A program made the position numbers and the translations under genes. Of a DNA stretch of 64,000 nt, positions 1 through 8,308 are shown piece by piece (the first letter of the stretch is position 1; every line of letters starts with the position of its first letter). The notes below the pieces were generated by a model, which was not told where the DNA came from, ran no database searches, and was given only the letters and a program-made list of their open reading frames with translations. The DNA lies in the NCBI RefSeq assembly GCF_022829295.1, contig NZ_JAKSYH010000251.1:40951-104950 (forward strand). The letters are read 5' to 3'. This stretch comes from Methylobacterium sp. J-088 (GTDB taxonomy: Bacteria > Pseudomonadota > Alphaproteobacteria > Rhizobiales > Beijerinckiaceae).

Positions 1-165
1 GAGGTGCGGGAGCATCTCGCTATCCGGCCGGGGGACCGCCTGCGCTACCGGATCACGCCGGACGGCATCCGAATCGACAAGGCTCCCCCTGACGGGGAGG
101 ATCCGTTCGTGGCCTTCACGGAATGGGCCGGCCCGATCGACGATGAAGACTATGCCGACCTCTGA
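1..165 (+). CDS. AbrB/SpoVT-type antitoxin, 3' part only
   Basis: The gene enters from the left edge in frame 1 and ends at TGA 163-165, so only the last 54 residues are visible. They read as the second half of an AbrB-fold antitoxin: a stretch ending IRPGDRLRYRI (swapped-hairpin DNA-binding domain), then a short acidic tail ending FTEWAGPIDDEDYADL that in such antitoxins contacts the toxin. The next gene is a MazF/PemK-like toxin overlapping this one by 23 nt, the usual order for these modules. By family knowledge the antitoxin neutralises the toxin and represses its own promoter. The start and promoter lie outside the window. Confidence 0.75.
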   Translation, partial: EVREHLAIRPGDRLRYRITPDGIRIDKAPPDGEDPFVAFTEWAGPIDDEDYADL

Positions 166-499
166 GCTGCCGGCCGGGACCGTCGTCGTCGTGCCGTTTC
201 CCTATTCCGATCGGTTGGCGGAGAAGCGCCGGCCCGCCCTCATCGTATCGGGGCCGGCTGTGGCCGAAGCTGGCTACGTCTGGATCGCGATGATCACCGG
301 TGCGCGTAACACGCAGGCCACGGGCGATGTCCGCATCGACGATGTTGCCGCGGCCGGCCTCAGCGTCGCCTCTGTGGTTCGCCCGCTCAAGATTGCCTGC
401 ATTGAGTCCACCCGAATCCTGCGCCGTATCGGGACGCTGCCGGCCGGCACGGCCGCCCAGGTCTTCACCGCAATCAAGAGCCTGATCGGCCCGGCATGA
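143..499 (+). CDS. MazF/PemK-family toxin (putative endoribonuclease)
   Basis: A 118-residue protein with the PemK/MazF pattern: an N-terminal GTVVVVPFPYSD strand, RRPALIVSG, and a hydrophobic core of short strands (WIAMITGAR) ending in an alpha helix. Members cleave mRNA and are held inactive by the AbrB-type partner encoded just upstream. ATG 143 overlaps the antitoxin gene by 23 nt; ATG 152 is an equally possible start. The stop lies 38 nt before ddl, so the toxin sits directly at the head of the ddl-ftsQAZ cluster, an uncommon place for a toxin-antitoxin module. Activity is inferred from family only. Confidence 0.8.
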   Translation: MKTMPTSELPAGTVVVVPFPYSDRLAEKRRPALIVSGPAVAEAGYVWIAMITGARNTQATGDVRIDDVAAAGLSVASVVRPLKIACIESTRILRRIGTLPAGTAAQVFTAIKSLIGPA

Positions 500-537
500 G
501 CCGATCCCCAACACGAAGTCTCGCCCCGGAGCCCTCC

Positions 538-1461
538 ATGTCCAAGCACGTCGCCGTCCTCCTGGGCGGCACCTCAGCCGAGCGGGAAGTATCGCTCAAT
601 TCCGGCAAGGCCTGCGCCGACGCGCTCGAGGGCGAGGGCTATCGGGTCACACGCGTCGATGTCGGGGCCGACATCGCTACGGTGCTGACCGCACTCAGGC
701 CCGACGTAGCCTTCAACGCGCTGCACGGTCCGGACGGGGAGGACGGCAAGATCCAGGGGCTGCTGGAGATCCTGAAGATTCCCTACACCCATTCCGGCGT
801 CCTCGCCTCGTCGCTCGCCATGAATAAGGAGCGGGCGAAGACCGCCATGCGCGCGGCCGGCATCGACGTGCCGGAGAGCCGGATCGTTAACCGTCACGAG
901 GCCGCCCGGACACACGCCCTGCCGCCACCCTACGTGGTGAAGCCGATCGCCGAGGGCTCATCCATGGGGGTGATCATCGTGCGCGATGGTCGCTCGCATC
1001 CGCCCCAGATCCTGGGCTCGGACGCCTGGACCTACGGCGAGCAAGTCCTTGCAGAACCTTACATAGCCGGCCGCGAACTCACCTGCGGGGTGATGGGCGA
1101 CAAGGCGCTCGGCGTCATCGAGGTGAAGGCCGCCACGGGGGACTGGTACGACTACGACGCGAAATATGCCCCCGGGGGCTCGGTCCACGTGCTGCCGGCC
1201 GAACTTAAACCAAATGTTTACCAGCGTGTCCAAGAACTGTCGTTAACGGCGCATCAAGCACTGGGCTGCCGGGGCGTCAGCCGTGCCGACCTTCGATTCG
1301 ACGACACGCCGGGTGGAACCGGCCGACTCGTGGTTCTCGAGGTCAACACGCAACCCGGCATGACCCAGACGAGCCTTGTGCCGGATATGGCGGCCCATGC
1401 GGGCCTTAGCTTCGGTGAGCTCGTCCGATGGATGGTGGAGGACGCTTCCCTGAATCGCTGA
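538..1461 (+). CDS. ddl: D-alanine--D-alanine ligase
   Basis: A cytoplasmic ATP-grasp enzyme that joins two D-alanines to make the dipeptide at the end of the peptidoglycan precursor. The 307-residue product shows the family start (VAVLLGGTSAEREVSL), the ATP-binding loop region EGSSMGV, and the C-terminal metal-binding part VLEVNTQPGMTQTSL. I chose ATG 538 because GGAG at 528-531 sits 6 nt upstream and the family N-terminus begins there. An in-frame ATG at 496 overlaps the toxin stop and would add 14 unlikely residues. It is followed by ftsQ with a likely overlap, the standard division/cell-wall gene order. Confidence 0.95.
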   Translation: MSKHVAVLLGGTSAEREVSLNSGKACADALEGEGYRVTRVDVGADIATVLTALRPDVAFNALHGPDGEDGKIQGLLEILKIPYTHSGVLASSLAMNKERAKTAMRAAGIDVPESRIVNRHEAARTHALPPPYVVKPIAEGSSMGVIIVRDGRSHPPQILGSDAWTYGEQVLAEPYIAGRELTCGVMGDKALGVIEVKAATGDWYDYDAKYAPGGSVHVLPAELKPNVYQRVQELSLTAHQALGCRGVSRADLRFDDTPGGTGRLVVLEVNTQPGMTQTSLVPDMAAHAGLSFGELVRWMVEDASLNR

Positions 1462-2369
1462 GCGGCGACGCCGCCGGCCGGAGCGGTCCCGCGCGTTTCG
1501 CCGGGGCTGTGATGGGCCGGCTCCCGTCCCGGTCGCTCTCGGTTCGCCGCGCGCGCTCCGGCCAGCGCCTGGGCGCACGCCTGTCCCGCGGGACTGGAAC
1601 CGTCGCCGTCTCCATGACCTTCGCGGCCTTTGCGCTTGCCGGCTTCGTGGCAAGCGGGCGATACGATTCCTTCGTGGCCGAGCAGGGACGCCCCCTTGAT
1701 ATCGCCGCGCGGGTTCTCGGCTTCGGCGTCGAGCGCGTGACCATCTCGGGCATCTCCCGGATGTATGAGCGCGAAGTCCTGGCTGCGGCCGGCATCGACT
1801 GGCGCTCCTCGGTGCCGTTCCTCGACGTCGGCGCCGTGCGCGAGAAGCTGCTGCGCGTGCCGCTGATCGCCCAGGCTTCGGTGCGCAAGATCTACCCCAA
1901 CGAGATCGCCATCACCCAGGTGGAGCGCGAGCCCGCCGCCCTCTGGCAGAAGAACGGTGAGCTCAGCGTCATCGCGGCCGACGGCACGGTGATCGACGCC
2001 ATGCGGGACGACCGCTACGCCAGCCTCCCCCTGGTGGTCGGCGAGGAAGCCAACACCAAGCTGCCGGAATATCTGGCCCTGGTCGCCGCCGCCGGCCCGC
2101 TCGCCGACCGGATCAAGGCCGGCACCTACGTTTCCGGCCGGCGCTGGACCCTCAAGCTCGACGGCGTCGATGTACGCCTGCCCGAGATCGACCCGGCCGC
2201 CGCGCTCGCCCGTCTCGTTCGGTTCGAGCGCGAGGCCGGCCTTCTGGAAAAGGACATCATCGCGGTGGATCTGCGCATGTCGGACCGCGTCGTGGTGCGC
2301 CTGACCGAGGAGGCCGCCGCAACCCGCGCGGAAGCCCAGAAGGCGAAGAAGAAGGGCGCGGCCAGCTGA
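1428..2369 (+). CDS. ftsQ: Cell division protein FtsQ
   Basis: A bitopic inner-membrane divisome protein that links cytoplasmic FtsA/FtsZ to the septal synthases. A basic Arg-rich cytoplasmic N-terminus is followed by one membrane segment (around residues 60-78), a POTRA domain beginning near FGVERVTISGI, and the FtsQ core (SVRKIYPNEIAITQVERE). The tail is Lys/Ala-rich. The reading frame opens at ATG 1428, 34 nt inside ddl; ATG 1512 (MGRLPSRS) is a realistic alternative that keeps every domain. Neither start has a clear ribosome binding site, so translation may be coupled to ddl. ftsA follows. Confidence 0.92.
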   Translation: MDGGGRFPESLSGDAAGRSGPARFAGAVMGRLPSRSLSVRRARSGQRLGARLSRGTGTVAVSMTFAAFALAGFVASGRYDSFVAEQGRPLDIAARVLGFGVERVTISGISRMYEREVLAAAGIDWRSSVPFLDVGAVREKLLRVPLIAQASVRKIYPNEIAITQVEREPAALWQKNGELSVIAADGTVIDAMRDDRYASLPLVVGEEANTKLPEYLALVAAAGPLADRIKAGTYVSGRRWTLKLDGVDVRLPEIDPAAALARLVRFEREAGLLEKDIIAVDLRMSDRVVVRLTEEAAATRAEAQKAKKKGAAS

Positions 2370-2421
2370 TGCCCTTCCGATCGATCTCCGCCCGTCCCGC
2401 ACCCCGCGTTTGGTAGCGTCA

Positions 2422-3744
2422 ATGCACAGCCAACACGGCCTCACGCCGCGCCTGAAGCCGCTCTCGGCCCGACGCTCGACCACCCTCTCGGTGCTCGATA
2501 TCGGAACGAGCAAAGTGGTCTGCCTCATCGCCGAGCTGCAGCCCGCCGAAGCGCTCTCCACGCTGCGCGGCCGCACGCACCTCGCGCGCATCATCGGCAT
2601 CGGCCATCAGCGCTCGCTCGGGCTGAAGGGCGGCGCCATCGTGGATCTCGCCGCCGCCGAGGGCGCGATCCGTCAGGCGGTCCACGCCGCCGAGCGGATG
2701 GCCAAGGTCGAGGTCCAGTCGGTCATCGTCAATATGTCGGGCGGCCGGCTCGCCTCGCAGCATTTCCAGGCGCGGGTGAACGTCCGCTCCGGCACCGTCA
2801 CGGGCAGCGATGTCGAGCGGGTGCTCGAGACCGCGAGCGCCCACGGCGTCAGCCCCGGCCGGGCCGTGCTCCATGCCCTGCCGACCGGCTACGCGCTGGA
2901 CGGGCAGGGCGCGGTGATCGACCCGTCGGGCATGATCGGCGAGGCGCTGAGCGTCGATCTGCACGTCGTCACCAGCGAGTTGGCCGCGGCCCGCAACGTC
3001 ATGCTGGCGGTGGAGCATTGCCATCTCGGGGTCGAGGCGGTGATCGCCACGCCCTACGCGGCCGGCCTCTCGGCTCTGGTCGACGACGAGGCCGAGATGG
3101 GCGTCTGCGTGGTCGATATGGGCGGTGGCACGACCAGCGTCGGCGTGTTCTCGGGCGGGCACCTCGTCCATGCGGACGCGGTGGCGGTCGGCGGCCACCA
3201 CGTCACCATGGATATTGCCCGTGGGCTCTCGACCCGCATGGCGGCGGCCGAGCGGCTGAAGACCCTCTACGGCTCGGCCCTCTCAACCCCCTCCGACGAC
3301 CGGGACATGATCGCGGTCCACGGCGTCGGCGAGGACGAGGGCGAGGCCCCGGCGCACATCCCGCGCTCGCAGCTCGTGCGGATCATCAAGCCGCGGGTCG
3401 AGGAGGTGATCGAGCTGGTGCGCGACCGGCTGCGCGAGGCCGGCTTCGCGGCGCAGGCCGGCCGGCGGGTGGTGCTCACCGGCGGCGCCAGCCAGCTCGT
3501 CGGCCTGCCGGAGGTCGCCCGCCGCGTCCTCCAGGGTCAGGTGCGGATCGGCCGCCCCCTCGGGATCCGCGGCCTGCCGGAAGCCGCCAAGGGCCCGGCC
3601 TTCTCGGCGGCGGTCGGTCTGCTGGTCTACCCGCAGGTCGCCCATGCCGAGCATTTCGAGCCGCGGGGGCACGGCGCCTTCGCGGCCACCGGAACCGACA
3701 ACTACCTGAACCGGGTCGGCCGCTGGCTCCGGGACAGCTTCTAG
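2422..3744 (+). CDS. ftsA: Cell division protein FtsA
   Basis: An actin-like ATPase that tethers FtsZ to the membrane and recruits later division proteins. The 440-residue product has the phosphate-1 motif region LDIGTSKVVCL, the phosphate-2 region CVVDMGGGTTSVGVF, the adenosine motif VVLTGGASQLVGL, and a C-terminal amphipathic helix (NRVGRWLRDSF) that acts as membrane anchor. I chose ATG 2422; a TTG 12 nt upstream is less likely. It lies between ftsQ and ftsZ with an 87-nt gap to ftsZ. Confidence 0.96.
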   Translation: MHSQHGLTPRLKPLSARRSTTLSVLDIGTSKVVCLIAELQPAEALSTLRGRTHLARIIGIGHQRSLGLKGGAIVDLAAAEGAIRQAVHAAERMAKVEVQSVIVNMSGGRLASQHFQARVNVRSGTVTGSDVERVLETASAHGVSPGRAVLHALPTGYALDGQGAVIDPSGMIGEALSVDLHVVTSELAAARNVMLAVEHCHLGVEAVIATPYAAGLSALVDDEAEMGVCVVDMGGGTTSVGVFSGGHLVHADAVAVGGHHVTMDIARGLSTRMAAAERLKTLYGSALSTPSDDRDMIAVHGVGEDEGEAPAHIPRSQLVRIIKPRVEEVIELVRDRLREAGFAAQAGRRVVLTGGASQLVGLPEVARRVLQGQVRIGRPLGIRGLPEAAKGPAFSAAVGLLVYPQVAHAEHFEPRGHGAFAATGTDNYLNRVGRWLRDSF

Positions 3745-3831
3745 GTTTCGCCCCCACCCCACGGGTGGGTCGAAGAGAATCCGGCGCCGCGGCGTCGCAC
3801 GGACAGCACAGTTAGCGAGAGGCTCGACACC

Positions 3832-5574
3832 ATGGCCATCACCCTCCAGGCGCCGGACATCCGGGAACTGAAGCCCCGCATCACCGTCTTCGGCGTCGGT
3901 GGCGCCGGCGGCAACGCGGTCAACAACATGATTGAGTCGGGCCTGCTCGGCTGCGAGTTCGTCGTGGCCAACACCGACGCGCAGGCGCTCACCTCCTCGA
4001 AGGCCGAGCGGGTGATCCAGATGGGTCTGGGCGTGACCCAGGGCCTCGGCGCCGGCTCGCACCCGGAGGTCGGCTCGGCCGCCGCCGACGAGGTGATCGA
4101 CGAGATCCGCGATCAGCTCTCGGGCGCGCACATGTGCTTCATCACCGCCGGCATGGGCGGCGGCACCGGCACCGGTGCGGCCCCGGTCATCGCCCGGGCG
4201 GCCCGCGACATGGGCATCCTGACGGTCGGCGTCGTGACCAAGCCGTTCCAGTTCGAGGGCGTCCGCCGGATGCGGACCGCCGAGAGCGGCATCCAGGAGT
4301 TGCAGGCCGCGGTCGACACCCTGATCGTGATCCCGAACCAGAACCTGTTCCGGGTCGCCAACGAGAAGACCACCTTCGCGGACGCCTTCGCGATGGCCGA
4401 CCAGGTGCTCTACTCGGGCGTCGCCTGCATCACCGACCTGATGGTGAAGGAGGGTCTCATCAACCTCGACTTCGCCGACGTGCGGGCGATCATGCGCGGC
4501 ATGGGCAAGGCCATGATGGGCACCGGCGAGGCGTCGGGCGAGAAGCGCGCCAACCGCGCCGCGGAGGCCGCCATCGCCAACCCGCTCCTCGACGATGTCT
4601 CGATGAAGGGCGCCCGCGGCCTGCTGATCTCGATCACCGGCGGCTCGGACCTGACCCTCTACGAGCTCGACGAGGCCGCCACCCGCATCCGCGAGGAGGT
4701 CGATCAGGACGCCAACATCATCCTGGGCGCCACCTTCGACGAGAGCCTGGACGGCATCATCCGCGTGTCGGTGGTCGCCACCGGCATCGAGCCGGCCCTG
4801 ATCTCGGCGAACTCGCCCAACAACCCGGCCATCGCCGAGACCGAGCAGCGTATCGCCGAGGTTGCCGAGCGCCTGCGCGCCGAGGCCCGTACGCGCGCCG
4901 CCTCGCCGGTGCCGAGCATCCGTACCGAATCGGTCGCTCCGGCCCCCATCACCAGCCAGATGCCGGCCCCCGCACCGCTTCAGGCCCCCGAGATGCGGTC
5001 CGAGTCGCTGGTCAACCGCGAGCCCGCCGCCCCGATGAACCGCGACGACGTGGTGCTCGCTCCGGTCCAGCCCCGCGCTGCGGCCCACTTCACCCCGCCG
5101 CCCGCGCCGCTGCCGGCTGAGCCCGCGCCGCAGTACCAGTCAGGCCCGTTCGTGCCGCCGCGCCCGGCCGCTCCGGGCGGCACGCCCCTCGCCCGCGCCC
5201 CGCGCATGCCGCAGATTCACGAGTTGCCGCCGATCGCCCAGAACCAGATCCTGGCCAATCGCGCGGCGGAGGAGTCGGCTCCGGAATCGAAGCGGACCTC
5301 GCTCCTGCGGCGTCTGGCAACGGTGGGCTTCGGCGGCCGGCGCGACGAGATCGAGGGCGCTCCCGCGGCCCGCGCCAACCCGGCCGCGCCGCTGCCCCAG
5401 ATGGCGCAGCCCCACGTGCCGCCGGCCCCGCGCGCTCCGGTCACGCCGGCAGTCCCGCAATACCGTCCGGCCCAGGGCCATCTCGACGCCCAGGGCCGTG
5501 TCGCGCCCCAGAGCCGGATGATGGACGACGACCAGCTGGAGATCCCGGCTTTCCTCCGCCGTCAGGCGAATTAA
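3832..5574 (+). CDS. ftsZ: Cell division protein FtsZ
   Basis: The tubulin-like GTPase that forms the division ring. The GTPase half carries GVGGAGGNAVNNMI, the tubulin signature GGGTGTGAAPVIA and the synergy-region Asp-rich helix. At 580 residues it is much longer than the roughly 380-400 of E. coli. The extra length is a Pro/Ala-rich linker from about residue 340 to 565, as in other Hyphomicrobiales. The conserved C-terminal peptide DQLEIPAFLRRQAN, which binds FtsA and other partners, is intact. An intrinsic terminator follows at once, so this ends the division operon. Confidence 0.98.
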   Translation: MAITLQAPDIRELKPRITVFGVGGAGGNAVNNMIESGLLGCEFVVANTDAQALTSSKAERVIQMGLGVTQGLGAGSHPEVGSAAADEVIDEIRDQLSGAHMCFITAGMGGGTGTGAAPVIARAARDMGILTVGVVTKPFQFEGVRRMRTAESGIQELQAAVDTLIVIPNQNLFRVANEKTTFADAFAMADQVLYSGVACITDLMVKEGLINLDFADVRAIMRGMGKAMMGTGEASGEKRANRAAEAAIANPLLDDVSMKGARGLLISITGGSDLTLYELDEAATRIREEVDQDANIILGATFDESLDGIIRVSVVATGIEPALISANSPNNPAIAETEQRIAEVAERLRAEARTRAASPVPSIRTESVAPAPITSQMPAPAPLQAPEMRSESLVNREPAAPMNRDDVVLAPVQPRAAAHFTPPPAPLPAEPAPQYQSGPFVPPRPAAPGGTPLARAPRMPQIHELPPIAQNQILANRAAEESAPESKRTSLLRRLATVGFGGRRDEIEGAPAARANPAAPLPQMAQPHVPPAPRAPVTPAVPQYRPAQGHLDAQGRVAPQSRMMDDDQLEIPAFLRRQAN

Positions 5575-5600
5575 TCAGCCGCTGCACTGCGGCAACGGGG

Positions 5601-5626
5601 AAGGCCGGCGGGTGACCGCCGGCCTT
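5601..5626 (+). terminator. Intrinsic terminator after ftsZ
   Basis: A perfect 11-bp stem (AAGGCCGGCGG / CCGCCGGCCTT) with the 4-nt loop GTGA, 26 nt after the ftsZ stop. The 3' arm ends in TT and one more T follows, so the T tract is short, as is common at high GC. Confidence 0.75.
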
Positions 5627-5745
5627 TCGCGTTCCACATATTCAACTTCAGGTTAGCGCTGCCGCGGACTTTGGCGCTCCGGAAGATGCTTGAGCTGTGG
5701 GAAGCGGGGACTCGTGGTGTATCCATGACACAGATCGGCCGTGGG

Positions 5746-5771
5746 TTAGCCACGCGTTAACCACTTTTTAA
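5746..5771. promoter_or_regulatory. Tandem CtrA-like boxes upstream of lpxC
   Basis: TTAA at 5757-5760 and TTAA at 5768-5771 are separated by exactly 7 nt, a perfect TTAA-N7-TTAA box for the alphaproteobacterial cell-cycle regulator CtrA. A second box, TTAG-N7-TTAA, shares the middle TTAA (5746-5760). They lie about 240 nt before lpxC. Binding is inferred from the motif. Confidence 0.5.
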
Positions 5772-6011
5772 GCCCTTGATCACACTGCATTTTACATCTC
5801 CCGGACCGCAAGCGTGTCTGTAACAGAGCGTAAGAATCCGTGATTTGGCTGCCCTGTGCGGTGCAGTTATAGAAGCATCAAGACCGACGAGACATGCATC
5901 GGGATACAACCTGATCGCGTGAGCAGGGGCATCAAGCAGCGGACGGATCAGTCGGTGTTCGCCCATTCCCCGTTGGAATGGCGGAGCCTGATCGCGGCCG
6001 GGGGCTAAGGA

Positions 6012-6959
6012 ATGCGAACGCTGAAACAGACGACCCTCAAAGGGCCGGCGACTCTCTCGGGCATCGGGGTTCATTCCGGGAACCCCGCCGAGATCACGCT
6101 CAGGCCCGCACCCGCCAATCACGGTATTGCTTTCCTCCGCACCGGTACGCCCCACGGCAATGACCGCCTGATCAACGCGCATCACGCACTCGTTTCCGCC
6201 ACCGAGCTCTGCACCGTCCTGGGCGACGTCGAGACGGGTGCGGTGGCCACCGTCGAGCATCTGATGTCCGCGCTCTACGGGCTGGGCGTCGACAACGCCC
6301 TGATCGAGATCGACGGGCCCGAGATGCCCATTCTCGACGGCTCCGCACTTCCCTTCGTGCAGGCGATCGATCAGGTCGGGATCGCCGCCTGCGGGGCGCC
6401 CCGGCGCTGGCTCAAGGTGCTGCAACACGTCCGCATCGAGACCGGCCGGTCCTTCGCGGAACTTCGGCCGATCGACCGGGGCTTCCGCCTCGATGTGGAA
6501 ATCGATTTTGAGAGCCCGGTGATCGGCCGCTCGCGCCGGGCCATGGATCTCTCTCCCGCCACCTACCGCCGTGAGATCGCGGGCGCCCGCACCTTCGGGA
6601 TGATGCGGGACGTGGAGCGGTACTGGAAGGCGGGCTTCGCCCTCGGCGCCTCCCTGGAGAACACCGTGGCGGTCGGCGAGACCGCGGTGGTCAACCCCGA
6701 AGGCCTGCGCTTCCCGGACGAGTTCGTCCGCCACAAGATCCTGGACGCGATCGGCGACCTCGCCTTGGCCGGCCTGCCGATCCAAGGTGCGTACCGCTCC
6801 TATTGCGGCGGCCACCGGATGAATGTCGGCGTCCTCTCCGCCCTTCTGGCCGACCGGGCCAATTACGCGATCGTCGAGGCGCAGGGCCCGCGCCGCGAGA
6901 CCGTCCTCTCGGAACTCGGCGTCGGTTTGGGGGTCGCCGCCTTCGCGGGCGACCTCTGA
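6012..6959 (+). CDS. lpxC: UDP-3-O-acyl-N-acetylglucosamine deacetylase
   Basis: The zinc-dependent cytoplasmic enzyme for the committed step of lipid A synthesis. The 315-residue product has the usual length and both metal regions: VEHLMSALYGLGVDNALIEI (first zinc His) and RHKILDAIGDLALAG (second His and Asp). The catalytic His is in GGHRMN. Start ATG 6012 gives MRTLKQTTLKGPATLSGIGV, the expected N-terminus. It has its own upstream region with CtrA-like boxes, separated from ftsZ by a terminator. bamD follows 190 nt later. Confidence 0.97.
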   Translation: MRTLKQTTLKGPATLSGIGVHSGNPAEITLRPAPANHGIAFLRTGTPHGNDRLINAHHALVSATELCTVLGDVETGAVATVEHLMSALYGLGVDNALIEIDGPEMPILDGSALPFVQAIDQVGIAACGAPRRWLKVLQHVRIETGRSFAELRPIDRGFRLDVEIDFESPVIGRSRRAMDLSPATYRREIAGARTFGMMRDVERYWKAGFALGASLENTVAVGETAVVNPEGLRFPDEFVRHKILDAIGDLALAGLPIQGAYRSYCGGHRMNVGVLSALLADRANYAIVEAQGPRRETVLSELGVGLGVAAFAGDL

Positions 6960-7149
6960 CGATCAACCTGTGGTCCGCAAGCCACAGTCGGCGATCGTTC
7001 CGTACCGCCTCAGCCTTGCCGCTTTCGTGCCCGAATCAAACGTCACGGTTTAACGGTCCGTGAACGGCGGGTTCGGCTCAGAAGGCCGGATCCACGCACG
7101 CGATGGCATGACGGCGCGGGATGGCGCCGCTTCCGGGAAAGAGCGCCAG

Positions 7150-8031
7150 ATGCCTGTCACCATTCGTTACCGCCGGGCGGCAGCCTTCGCGGCGCCTCTC
7201 GTGGCCATCCTCGGCCTCGGCCTGGGCGGCTGCGATTTCGACCCGACCAATCTGTTCTCCGAGAAGTACAAGCCCGAGGTCGTTCCGGACATCCCGGCTG
7301 ACAAGCTCTACAGCGATGGCTTGGCCAAGCTTGAAGACAGCGACTACGACGGCGCGGTCAAGAAGTTCGACAGCCTCGACAAGCAGTACCAGTATTCCGA
7401 GTGGTCCCGGAAGGCGCTGCTCATGACGGCCTACGCGAACTATGAGGGCCAGAAGTACGACGACGCGATCAGCGCCTCGAAGCGCTACCTGCAGCGGCAC
7501 CCGGCCAGCAAGGATGCGGCCTACGCGCAGTACCTGATGGCAATGTCGAACTACAAGCAGATCCCGGATGTGACCCGCGATCAGGAGCGATCCGAGAAGG
7601 CGCTGACGGCCCTTCAGGAACTGGTCCAGAAGTATCCGACCTCGGAATACGCGATCGACGCGAAGGCGAAGATCCAGATCACCCGCGACCAGCTCGCCGG
7701 CAAGGAGATGGAAGTCGGGCGCTTCTACCTGGAGCGGCGCAACTTCCCGGCGGCGATCAACCGCTTCCGTGACGTGGTCTCCAAGTACCAGACCACCCGC
7801 CACGCCGAAGAGGCGCTGGAGCGCCTGACCGAAGCCTACTGGGCGCTCGGCATCACCCAGGAGGCGCAGAACGCCGCCGCGGTGCTCGGCCACAACTTCC
7901 CGGACAGTTCCTGGTACAAGGACGCGCACGCGCTCCTCGCCCAGAACGGGCTCGAGCCGCGGGAGGAGAAGGCCTCGTTCCTGTCGAAGATCTACCGCTC
8001 GGTTGCGGGCAAGACGGCCTCGGCCGAGTGA
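7150..8031 (+). CDS. bamD: Outer membrane assembly lipoprotein BamD
   Basis: An outer-membrane lipoprotein of the BAM complex that inserts beta-barrel proteins. From ATG 7150 the protein begins with a lipoprotein signal peptide, with lipobox LGGC putting the lipidated Cys at residue 28. Five TPR-type repeats follow (for example DKLYSDGLAKLEDSDYDGAV and DAISASKRYLQRHPASKDA), 293 residues in all. The frame opens at GTG 7060, but the extra 30 residues would bury the signal peptide, so the ATG is preferred. A GGGAAAG ribosome binding site lies a few bases upstream. lpxC-bamD-recN is a common alphaproteobacterial order. Confidence 0.95.
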   Translation: MPVTIRYRRAAAFAAPLVAILGLGLGGCDFDPTNLFSEKYKPEVVPDIPADKLYSDGLAKLEDSDYDGAVKKFDSLDKQYQYSEWSRKALLMTAYANYEGQKYDDAISASKRYLQRHPASKDAAYAQYLMAMSNYKQIPDVTRDQERSEKALTALQELVQKYPTSEYAIDAKAKIQITRDQLAGKEMEVGRFYLERRNFPAAINRFRDVVSKYQTTRHAEEALERLTEAYWALGITQEAQNAAAVLGHNFPDSSWYKDAHALLAQNGLEPREEKASFLSKIYRSVAGKTASAE

Positions 8032-8060
8032 ACAAGCGGTTTGACCCGCTTTCCGGGTTT

Positions 8061-8159
8061 CCAAAGGGCTTCAGCCCTTTGGCGGGTACACAGAGCAGCG
8101 CCCTGAGATATTCATCAGGGCCCCGCCCGGGACCTGCGAAAGGTCTCGACCTTTCGAAA
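8061..8159 (-). repeat. Dispersed palindromic intergenic repeat, copy A
   Basis: Two hairpins frame the element: CCAAAGGGCT/AGCCCTTTGG (8061-8082) and GAAAGGTC/GACCTTTC (8138-8155). Its reverse complement aligns with 16322-16437, the same two hairpins in the same order separated by a diverged GC-rich middle. Size, intergenic position and palindromes suggest a REP/MITE-like element of this genome. It may also act as a terminator for bamD. Confidence 0.65.
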
Positions 8160-8308
8160 CCCTGACCGGATAGGTCGACCGCCCCGAACACGTTGAGGCC
8201 CGGAGCGCCTGCTTCGGGCCTTTCCCATTGTGCGACGCATTTTTGGGGTGAATCAGCGGCGCCACGGCCTTATCTCTGCGGTCCCCTTCTGAGGAATGCC
8301 CCCGCCGC

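Larger units (their letters stand above)
5575..6011. other. ftsZ-lpxC intergenic region
   Basis: About 440 bp without a gene. It holds the ftsZ terminator (5601-5626), a pair of CtrA-like boxes (5746-5771) and an AT-richer stretch (5750-5860) that probably contains the lpxC promoter. I see no convincing coding sequence. Confidence 0.7.

Noticed and set aside
3283..5088. 601-codon open frame antisense to ftsA-ftsZ
   Set aside because: Arises from the high-GC third positions of the real genes on the plus strand; composition is His/Arg/Asp/Gly-rich with no domain, and ftsA/ftsZ are certain.
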